DNA from: a virus
DNA length: 39,941 nt
IMG/VR virus record: IMGVR_UViG_3300020214_000044
Location: 1 to 39,941 of that record
Direction: 5' to 3' (one strand)
Every line of letters begins with the position of its first letter. Within the stretch, counting starts at the first letter, position 1. The notes below the pieces were generated by a model that made no database searches, was not told the DNA's origin, and saw nothing but the letters and a program-made list of their open reading frames with translations. Shown in pieces: positions 15,219-20,479 of this stretch. The position numbers were made by a program, and so were the translations under genes.

Positions 15219-15403
15219 CGTGCGTACTTCTGGAACGATGCGTCGACGATGCGGTAGCTGCTACCTGCGTAGGGCTTGAACGTGCGCCCGATGCGCCACG
15301 TCTTGGCAAGCTTAGCCGCGTCCGGCCCCGTGACGGAATCGTGATAGGTGAGCCCTTTCAGGGCTCCGTCGAGAAAAAGCTTTGTGAAATAGATGCGGTT
15401 CAT
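15215..15403 (-). CDS. Small hypothetical protein (62 aa)
   Basis: The ATG at 15403 lies 3 bases from TAGGGGGAG, which abuts a CCGC/GCGG stem, the shared leader arrangement. The product reads MNRIYFTKLFLDGALKGLTY, then a beta-strand-rich middle (TWRIGRTFKPYAGSSYRIV) ending FQKYAR. It may be a small regulatory or structural fold; no family recognised. Confidence 0.7.
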   Translation of the reverse strand: MNRIYFTKLFLDGALKGLTYHDSVTGPDAAKLAKTWRIGRTFKPYAGSSYRIVDASFQKYAR

Positions 15404-15469
15404 AGTCTCCCCCTAGTCCGCAAAAGCGCGGAGTAGAGCCCCCCGTAAGGGGCTCGGTCCAGGCTCTCA
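15404..15469 (-). promoter_or_regulatory. Intergenic hairpin module, copy A
   Basis: On the minus strand: stop of the upstream gene, a GAGCCCC/GGGGCTC hairpin (15436-15455, 6-base loop), a small CCGC/GCGG hairpin with loop GCTTTT (15418-15431), then TAGGGGGAG (15407-15415) and the next ATG. The same order recurs at 16023-16111 and 16598-16672 with about 50 bases of recognisable similarity. Confidence 0.8.
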
Positions 15470-15712
15470 GGCGATGCGAGAGACGATGCCGTTGTCGGCC
15501 ACGTCGAAGATCATACTCGCAACGCGAACCTTCGAGCCACGTCCCATGCGAACACGCGCGGGCTCGCTGTTGCCGTGCCGTCCCATGTGCCGCCCGACCA
15601 GCCACGCATAGGAGTTGGCAGACGTGGCGAGGTAAGGGCAACGCGCAGGCGTGCCGTCGGTAGTACCGACCGTGTAGAAACCCTCTCTGGCTACTGCGGT
15701 AAGATCGTCCAT
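15467..15712 (-). CDS. Small hypothetical protein (81 aa)
   Basis: ATG at 15712 follows AAAGGAG at a good distance; the longer frame upstream is a shadow of the next gene. The protein begins MDDLTAVAREGFYTVGTTDG, has CPYLATSANSYAWLVGRHMG in the middle and ends with beta-like strands (KVRVASMIFDVADNGIVSRI). A small beta-rich fold is likely. Function unknown. Confidence 0.65.
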   Translation of the reverse strand: MDDLTAVAREGFYTVGTTDGTPARCPYLATSANSYAWLVGRHMGRHGNSEPARVRMGRGSKVRVASMIFDVADNGIVSRIA

Positions 15713-15737
15713 GGTATTCTCCTTTGCGCGCGGGCTC

Positions 15738-16022
15738 TCAGCGAACGTCGATTGAGACGTAGTGCCAGAGTTCGCAGTCGCAGTCGTCGGGCGCCGTGAT
15801 CTCGTCCGAGATACTGGCGATATCCGCTTCGATCTCGGGTGTGATCTCGTATCCGCCGCATGCCAGCTGCTCTGCGGCGTCGTCTGCCGCCTCGCGCGCC
15901 GATGCGCCGACGCCCGTGGCGCAATGATCGTATTCTGTGAACGCAACGCCGTGCCCCTGGAAATACTGCGCGTGGTCAACGCCGTGGTCGACAATGCGGT
16001 ATGCCGTGATCTTCGTATCCAT
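15738..16022 (-). CDS. Small acidic hypothetical protein (94 aa)
   Basis: ATG at 16022 is 3 bases from AAGGGGGAG, which directly follows a 6-bp GCGGCA/TGCCGC hairpin. The protein starts MDTKITAYRIVDHGVDHAQY and ends with an acidic, Cys-containing tail (APDDCDCELWHYVSIDV). The middle helix GASAREAADDAAEQLA separates two beta-like parts, as in dsRBD-like or small alpha/beta folds. No family assigned. Confidence 0.7.
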   Translation of the reverse strand: MDTKITAYRIVDHGVDHAQYFQGHGVAFTEYDHCATGVGASAREAADDAAEQLACGGYEITPEIEADIASISDEITAPDDCDCELWHYVSIDVR

Positions 16023-16111
16023 GTTCTCCCCCTTGCGGCATGTGCCGCGTTACGCGCGAAAAGCGCGGAAAAGAGCCCTCTCGGGTAGAGAGGGCTCGAT
16101 CCGGGCTCTCA
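16023..16111 (-). promoter_or_regulatory. Intergenic hairpin module, copy B (with terminator features)
   Basis: A perfect 10-bp stem GAGCCCTCTC/GAGAGGGCTC (16073-16097) is followed on the minus strand by TTTT, so it can terminate or attenuate. A short CGCG/CGCG hairpin, then the GCGGCA/TGCCGC hairpin (16035-16048), abut AAGGGGGAG (16026-16034). It links the stop of the 162-residue gene with the 94-residue gene. Confidence 0.8.
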
Positions 16112-16597
16112 GATCCAGCGGTGCAGGAGTGCGTACCCGCCGTCTTTGTGCCAGTGGGTGTGTCCGCGCCCGCAGCCCACGCACGTCGGCCCATGGTTGC
16201 CGTCACAGTGCGGCGCGTAGTCGCGGTCGCCGTTGCTGTGGTCGTGGCTCGGGCATGCGCCCGACCAACGGTGCGCGGCGTCGTTCGGCTTGCCGATGCA
16301 ACCGAAACCCTCGGGATAGAGCGTGCGCGATAGGGAGTAGGCGACGTGAAAGCCCATATCCATGCCGCAGCCAGTCACCTTGACGCCGCCGCGGTCGCGG
16401 TCGAAGCGCATATCCAAGGCACGCGCGACAAGCCACGAGACGTCTTCCTCGTTCTTGATGACGCAGACGGTCCGTTGCATCCCGCTACGCGAGACGTGGC
16501 GAAGAAGCGTTGAGACTGTCGAGCCTGGAGGGTACATTTCGCGGAGCTTCTCGATCGCCTCGGCGCGGTCTTTCTTTTTCTCGGCTGTCTTTGTCAT
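16109..16597 (-). CDS. His/Cys-rich phage hypothetical protein (162 aa)
   Basis: The N-terminal half carries AIEKLREMYPPGSTVSTLLR and HVSRSGMQRTVCV, a pattern I recognise from many phage hypothetical proteins without known function. The C-terminal third is rich in His and Cys (CPSHDHSNGD, then CDGNHGPTCVGCGRGHTHWH) and could bind metal. ATG at 16597 is 3 bases from AAGGGGGAG with the shared hairpin upstream. Confidence 0.75.
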   Translation of the reverse strand: MTKTAEKKKDRAEAIEKLREMYPPGSTVSTLLRHVSRSGMQRTVCVIKNEEDVSWLVARALDMRFDRDRGGVKVTGCGMDMGFHVAYSLSRTLYPEGFGCIGKPNDAAHRWSGACPSHDHSNGDRDYAPHCDGNHGPTCVGCGRGHTHWHKDGGYALLHRWI

Positions 16598-16672
16598 GGT
16601 CTCCCCCTTATCCGCAAAAGCGCGGAATGGAGCCCTCTCGGTTGAGAGGGCTCTGTCCGGGCTCTTGCCGCG
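16598..16672 (-). promoter_or_regulatory. Intergenic hairpin module, copy C
   Basis: A perfect 10-bp stem GAGCCCTCTC/GAGAGGGCTC (16630-16653, 4-base loop), then the CCGC/GCGG hairpin with loop GCTTTT (16612-16625), then AAGGGGGAG (16601-16609) and ATG. Unlike copy B there is no T run after the large stem, so it may act as a processing or protecting structure and not as a terminator. Confidence 0.8.
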
Positions 16673-16942
16673 TCAGTCGTCGCCGTAAGCGGATTCGATC
16701 ATGTTCCCGCAGTGGTCGCAGACCAACTCTGAGTCTTCCCAATTTACGTCGACCGCGACGACGCGCCATCCATCGGCCATCTTGCGGCGCACGGAATCGC
16801 AGATTGCGCGCCACATGGTGCGACCACAGCTAGTGCAGAGCGCGGCGCCGTCGTCGGTCAGCAGGAACATCGGGTAGCATCCGGGAAACGTGTATTTGTC
16901 CCGGATAGCTTGCTTGATTTCGCGCGTCGTCGCGTTGGTCAT
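16673..16942 (-). CDS. Zinc-ribbon protein, first gene of the leftward small-gene cluster (89 aa)
   Basis: The ATG at 16942 is 3 bases from AAGGGGGAG. CTSCGRTMW (about residue 36) and CDHCGNMIE (about residue 75) form two CxxC knuckles, a typical zinc ribbon, around a central helix (ICDSVRRKMADGWRVVAVDV). It is promoter-proximal and probably early. A DNA-binding or transcription-modulating role is possible but unproven. Confidence 0.7.
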   Translation of the reverse strand: MTNATTREIKQAIRDKYTFPGCYPMFLLTDDGAALCTSCGRTMWRAICDSVRRKMADGWRVVAVDVNWEDSELVCDHCGNMIESAYGDD

Positions 16943-17041
16943 TTTCTCCCCCTTGCGGCTCCACACCGCGTCAATGTCTGATAGAAGTGTCGGCTTCCTG
17001 CTCTCTGTTGTCAATACGAGAGACAGAGAAACAGAAAATAG
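16943..17041. promoter_or_regulatory. Divergent intergenic region with leader hairpin
   Basis: On the minus strand a GCGG/CCGC stem (16955-16969) abuts AAGGGGGAG (16946-16954). Further out, minus-strand TTGACA (17009-17014) lies in TGTCAATAC, a 9-mer shared with the 12.9 kb divergent region; 17 bases on is GACACT, a weak -10. The plus strand side is purine-rich before the ATG at 17042. Confidence 0.45.
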
Positions 17042-17359
17042 ATGGCACGGGCTTTGCCAAGCATGCGAGCCTGTGCGAGCATGCGGCGCATGGAAACCAA
17101 GGCATGCGCCATCTGCGGCGTCGAGATCGGCGCAGGGAAGACATTCTGCAGCACGGCCTGTCGTGTCGAAGGCCTCCGCAGGCGCAGCAAGCAAGCGCCA
17201 GCTCCCACACAAGCCCAGGATCCCGCGCCAGAGCCTCTCAGGCCGATGGTCTATGCGCCGCCCATGCACGAGGAAGACTGGCGAAGGCCGCGCCATGCCA
17301 TGGAGGCCGCGGAATCATGGAGCCGAAAGCCTACGCGCCATGCCACCCAAGGTGCATAG
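17042..17359 (+). CDS. Small zinc-knuckle protein with Pro-rich tail (about 105 aa)
   Basis: CAICGVEIGAGKTFCSTACR near residue 21 is a clear Cys4-type knuckle. It is followed by a basic, Pro-rich, probably disordered tail. ATG at 17042 gives 105 residues; an ATG at 17090 (METKACAICG) would start right at the knuckle and may be the true start. Neither has a strong ribosome binding site. The end overlaps the next gene by 20 bases in another frame. Confidence 0.55.
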   Translation: MARALPSMRACASMRRMETKACAICGVEIGAGKTFCSTACRVEGLRRRSKQAPAPTQAQDPAPEPLRPMVYAPPMHEEDWRRPRHAMEAAESWSRKPTRHATQGA

Positions 17360-17798
17360 AGGCTCCAAGCGTCCAGGCAAGGACGAGAACTCCATGGTCA
17401 AGCGTCTCGAAGGAGCCATGGAGCTTGTCGGCGGAAAATCCGCGTCGGATATCCAGACTTCGCAGGTCCGCTCCAAGGTAGAGCACTGGCAGGAACTCGG
17501 CGGGATCGTAGCCGAGGCCGCGAACTACGCCGCAACCATCGCGCACAAGGCACTGGCCGAACAGGTACTGGCCGGCGAACTAAAGCCAATGCCCGGACTC
17601 AAGGACATGGTTACGGTCGCGGCAATCCTGGTGGATAAGGGCGCCGTAATAGACACGACACTGTCGACCCTTGGTCAAACTCGCGGCGCCGACCTTTTGG
17701 ACCTGGAGAAACGCATCGCGCTCCTCCTCGCAGCTCAGACCGAGCTGCAGCGCCGCGCCCAGGCTGCCGCGCCGGTCGACGTGACGCCCAAGACCTGA
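17340..17798 (+). CDS. Helical protein, possible terminase small subunit
   Basis: From ATG 17340 the product has 152 residues: a basic N-terminus (PPKVHRGSKRPGKDENS), a possible helix-turn-helix (MVKRLEGAMELVGGKSASDI), and long C-terminal helices (LLDLEKRIALLLAAQTELQR). A DNA-binding N-terminus and helical oligomerisation domain fit small terminase subunits, but the gene lies 4 kb before the large subunit with other genes between, so the assignment is tentative. The upstream part of the longer frame is a shadow of the previous gene. Confidence 0.5.
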   Translation: MPPKVHRGSKRPGKDENSMVKRLEGAMELVGGKSASDIQTSQVRSKVEHWQELGGIVAEAANYAATIAHKALAEQVLAGELKPMPGLKDMVTVAAILVDKGAVIDTTLSTLGQTRGADLLDLEKRIALLLAAQTELQRRAQAAAPVDVTPKT

Positions 17799-17879
17799 CC
17801 GGGTGCCGGCGTCCACCATCACCCCCCCGCGCGGAGATTACTCCGAGGGGCCCCAGAAACTTCGGCGCCGCTTGAAGTG

Positions 17880-18089
17880 TCAAGCACAGACGGAGCGTAG
17901 CGAGTCGATCTCTCGTTGTAGCGCAAGGCTCTCGTGGGCACCGAGCGGGTGGTCGGGGTATCTGCGGTTGAAGCGCGCGACGTGCCTGTCCCAGTAGTAC
18001 TTCTCGCGGACGACCATGCGGAGCCAGTGGTCGCGCTGTTTCGGGTGGATCAGGACGATGTAGTGCTTGCCGTCGAAAGTAGGCGTCAT
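17880..18089 (-). CDS. Small phage hypothetical protein (69 aa)
   Basis: The protein reads MTPTFDGKHYIVLIHPKQRD, then WLRMVVREKYYWDRHVARFN and a helical end. It has the aromatic, basic character of a small nucleic-acid-associated protein, but I know no family. No ribosome binding site is evident before the ATG. Unusually, C7 tracts stand on both sides of it (17822-17828, 18114-18120 and 18123-18129). Confidence 0.55.
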   Translation of the reverse strand: MTPTFDGKHYIVLIHPKQRDHWLRMVVREKYYWDRHVARFNRRYPDHPLGAHESLALQREIDSLRSVCA

Positions 18090-18362
18090 AGACGTAACTG
18101 TCGCCTGAATATGCCCCCCCTACCCCCCCGCTGAGTCCGCAGACCGGCGTTGATGCCTAGCGTGGGTTAGGAGGCTGTCGTCGGCTGACGGCTTCTTGTG
18201 GTGCTCCGTCTAGCTACCGCTCATCGCGGCTTTCGACTTCGTTGTGCCCCGCCTCTCTAGAGGCTCTCCCTGCTCCGGCTCTTGGGTTCCTGCCGTCGCG
18301 TTCTGTGTTGTGCCACGGAACGTGTAGTCGGGGAAGTGCTCAGTGGTAATATTCCGGCCTTC
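18090..18362. other. 273-base gap with poly-C tracts and an open minus-strand extension
   Basis: No gene with a canonical start is evident. On the minus strand the frame of the preceding 203-residue gene, after its TAA, stays open for 50 more codons to a TAG at 18210. It has no ATG, GTG or TTG near its beginning, only ATT. Near the left end are two C7 runs separated by TA. A few short inverted repeats exist but no convincing terminator or tRNA. Confidence 0.6.
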
Positions 18363-18974
18363 TTAGATGCTCCTCGGGTATGCCCAGCGGTCCGCGGAGA
18401 GTGAGAGCCCGCGAGCCTGTTTCTCTGCCAGGAACCTGGGCCAGAAGACCTTGAAGCACTGTGGGCACATGTCGTTCGGGTGCTCGCCGCGCAGTAGTGG
18501 GTGCGGGCAGGGGCCGATGTCGGCGGCTTCGATGGCGTCGCGGAGCAGCCGGTCGCGGGTGATCTGCTCTTCGTAGAGGCGTTGTTCGACGACGCGATCC
18601 CGCATCCACTGTGGGCGTTTCTGCTTCTTGGCGGGTTTGGGTTTTGGCGCTGGTGGAGGGAGTTGCGGCGCGAGCTTGATTGTCTTCGGGCGCCAGATTT
18701 GTGGCTTCTTCTCTGGTTCGACCGGCGGCGCCTCGGCGTAGAACTCCGGGGTGAGGATCGGGGCTCGCCTGACGCGGCTCGCGCGTTCCATTTGCGCGGT
18801 GGACGCGAAAATACGCTTCGGGCGATGCACTCGTCGCTTAGTCGGCTGCGATAGCTCTGCAGCTTCGCGGTCCCAGACGCGGAATGGGACGTGTCTGGTA
18901 CGCATTTGCCCGTCGCTGCCGACCCAGTAGAGGAGTGCTCCCTGCATTTCCCGAATTAAATCATAATTCCCCAC
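18363..18974 (-). CDS. Basic Pro/Lys-rich protein with C-terminal Cys cluster (about 203 aa)
   Basis: A GTG at 18974 gives MGNYDLIREMQGALLYWVGS; an ATG nine codons later is an alternative start. Residues about 45-125 are Pro/Lys/Arg-rich (PPPAPKPKPAKKQKRPQ) and probably disordered. The C-terminus holds GPCPHPLLRGEHPNDMCPQC, a possible zinc site, and a helical stretch before it. The gene faces away from the rightward cluster at 19033 across an AT-rich gap. Function unknown. Confidence 0.65.
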   Translation of the reverse strand: MGNYDLIREMQGALLYWVGSDGQMRTRHVPFRVWDREAAELSQPTKRRVHRPKRIFASTAQMERASRVRRAPILTPEFYAEAPPVEPEKKPQIWRPKTIKLAPQLPPPAPKPKPAKKQKRPQWMRDRVVEQRLYEEQITRDRLLRDAIEAADIGPCPHPLLRGEHPNDMCPQCFKVFWPRFLAEKQARGLSLSADRWAYPRSI

Positions 18975-19032
18975 CCCCGGCGCGTATTTTTCCTATGGGG
19001 GCTGCATTTCGTCTGATATTTTGTGCGGCGTG
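18975..19032. promoter_or_regulatory. AT-richer divergent intergenic region, likely promoter
   Basis: This 58-base gap between divergent genes contains TATTTTTCCTAT and GATATTTTG, AT-rich against the GC-rich surroundings, and would suit -10 elements for the rightward genes that start at 19033. I cannot define a -35 with confidence. Confidence 0.35.
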
Positions 19033-19221
19033 ATGTGGGAGCCGAAGGTGATGGTGAAGCAATCGGGCCGGTGCCGGCGGCATCCTGGGGTGTGCCAGGG
19101 GAAGGTGTGCCGCATCCGGTACGCGAACGGGTCTTTCGACCATCGCTGCCAGCGGTGCCGGAAGCCGATCCGGTGGGCCTTGGAATTGTGCGCTGGGTGT
19201 AGCGGCGAGCGGAGGTGGTGA
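19033..19221 (+). CDS. Small protein with multiple Cys/His knuckles (62 aa)
   Basis: CRRHPGVCQGKVC and HRCQRCRKPIRWALELCAGC provide at least seven Cys and two His in 62 residues, probably two zinc sites. The ATG at 19033 is preferred; in-frame TTG (19021) and GTG (19030) would add up to four residues. The stop overlaps the start of the next tiny gene (TGATG). Confidence 0.65.
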   Translation: MWEPKVMVKQSGRCRRHPGVCQGKVCRIRYANGSFDHRCQRCRKPIRWALELCAGCSGERRW

Positions 19222-19298
19222 TGTTCCTGCTGGGGTTCGTGGTCGGGGTGTCTGCGACGGTGCTGGCGCTGATCTTCTGGCTCGCGAAGGAGGGGTGA
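19221..19298 (+). CDS. 25-residue single-span membrane peptide
   Basis: ATG at 19221 overlaps the upstream stop, and its TGA overlaps the next ATG. It encodes a single hydrophobic helix (LLGFVVGVSATVLALIFWLA) followed by KEG. Its last codons carry the ribosome binding site of the next gene (AAGGAGG). Coupling on both sides supports translation. Function unknown. Confidence 0.6.
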   Translation: MFLLGFVVGVSATVLALIFWLAKEG

Positions 19299-19540
19299 TG
19301 TCCAACTTCGTTGACGAGCCGCCGAGTCTGAAGGAGCGCTTCGACTCGATCGAGACGGTCCTCGCGATCCAGCGCAAGCGCCTGGAGGACATCGAGGACT
19401 CGTTGAAGGCGCTGAAGCAGGCTGTGGGTGTCGTGATTCTGGGGCTCTCCGGGCAGCCGGTGAATGTGGGGCAGGATCTGATGGCGAAGCTCGGGTTCAA
19501 GGTGTCGACCATCGTGCCTGCGATCGTGAAGCCGTCGTGA
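19298..19540 (+). CDS. Coiled-coil hypothetical protein (80 aa)
   Basis: After an acidic N-terminus, residues about 12-45 (LKERFDSIETVLAIQRKRLE and onward) show heptad spacing typical of a coiled coil. A short hydrophobic Gly-containing segment (VGVVILGLSG) follows. It is translated from ATG 19298 with AAGGAGG upstream. It could be an oligomeric adaptor; no family recognised. Confidence 0.65.
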   Translation: MSNFVDEPPSLKERFDSIETVLAIQRKRLEDIEDSLKALKQAVGVVILGLSGQPVNVGQDLMAKLGFKVSTIVPAIVKPS

Positions 19541-19785
19541 AGGACGGGGATCACATCGCAGAGTATCCCGCCGGGCACGTACCTCGGCGCGCCGTGGATT
19601 GGTCGAAGGTGATGTGGATTACCGAGACTTCGGGTGGGTATGCGACGCTGATCTTCGACAAGGATGTCGACAACACTAACTGGGCGACCATTGATGCCAC
19701 ATTCGACAAGGCTGTGGCTGACTGGAAGCGGTACAAATACGACGCGGATCGCAAAGAGCGCCGCAAGTGGTGGAGGTGTTGGTGA
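19537..19785 (+). CDS. Hypothetical protein (82 aa), Trp-rich C-terminus
   Basis: GTG at 19537 overlaps the previous stop (GTGA). The product has an alpha/beta pattern: VDWSKVMWITETSGGYATLIF, then NWATIDATFDKAVADWKRYK and a basic Trp-rich end (RKERRKWWRCW). No motif recognised. It is part of a chain of coupled small genes. Confidence 0.65.
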   Translation: MKDGDHIAEYPAGHVPRRAVDWSKVMWITETSGGYATLIFDKDVDNTNWATIDATFDKAVADWKRYKYDADRKERRKWWRCW

Positions 19786-19964
19786 AACTCCCACCGCCAG
19801 GATTCCAGCAGCCCATTCCCGACCCCGATCCCCGCGAGAAGCGTCGCGAGGGATTCGAGAAGCGCCGCAAGGAACTCGAGAAGGAAGGGGTTCCCATGTG
19901 CGAATGCACCGGACTCCATTTCATCTACTACGGTCGCTGTGAGCAGTGCGGGGGGTTTGAGTGA
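19782..19964 (+). CDS. Small protein with charged helix and CxC/CxxC knuckle (60 aa)
   Basis: GTG at 19782 overlaps the preceding TGA and has GGAGG upstream. A Pro-rich N-terminus (PPPGFQQPIPDPDP) leads into a Lys/Arg/Glu helix, then CECTGLHFIYYGRCEQCGGF, a four-Cys zinc site. Its end overlaps the next start (GTGA). Confidence 0.65.
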   Translation: MKLPPPGFQQPIPDPDPREKRREGFEKRRKELEKEGVPMCECTGLHFIYYGRCEQCGGFE

Positions 19965-20440
19965 TCGCCGGTTACACTGACAGGCAGCAGATCGCGATTG
20001 AGAACCCGGAGACGCGCGACCCGCAGAACTGGATGTCCACCACCAACCCGTTCACGCGGGTGGTGCGCCGGTTCCAGCGCGACAAGACCAACGTGCTGCA
20101 GTTCGTGAGCGTGCTCACGGTGGACGACGACAGTCCGTACGTGTGGCACGCGCGGGTGGGGTTCCTGGAGCCGATTGGCGAGTGGGCGGATCGCTTCGTG
20201 CCGATGCGTACGTGGACTGACGGGATGCAGTTGATGGCGCGCGAGGAGATCGCGGAGCTGCTCAAACTGCCGAATCAGGATGTGAAGGTCGCGAGCGGCA
20301 TCCGCCCGAAGGGCAACCCTACTAACCTGCACGGGTTCGTGCGCCTGACGCAGTACGAGGTGTCGTGGCTGCGTGGGGTGCAGGAGGGGACGATCGAGCG
20401 CGAGAAGAAGCTGCGTTACCCGGAGCGTGAGGCGCCGTAG
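19961..20440 (+). CDS. Hypothetical phage protein (159 aa)
   Basis: GTG start overlapping the previous stop. The protein has a beta-rich centre (NVLQFVSVLTVDDDSPYVWH and ARVGFLEP), a helix (MQLMAREEIAELLK) and a basic C-terminus. It does not resemble a known enzyme. It ends the coupled small-gene chain about 40 bases before the methyltransferase. Confidence 0.65.
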   Translation: MIAGYTDRQQIAIENPETRDPQNWMSTTNPFTRVVRRFQRDKTNVLQFVSVLTVDDDSPYVWHARVGFLEPIGEWADRFVPMRTWTDGMQLMAREEIAELLKLPNQDVKVASGIRPKGNPTNLHGFVRLTQYEVSWLRGVQEGTIEREKKLRYPEREAP

Positions 20441-20479
20441 CTTGGCGCGTAGTTAGCTTTGTGCGACACTGCGCGACCA

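Noticed and set aside
16890-17339. N-terminal extension of the 17340 gene
   Set aside because: The upstream part is an Arg/Ser-rich shadow of the zinc-knuckle gene at 17042, and no promoter or ribosome site precedes it.
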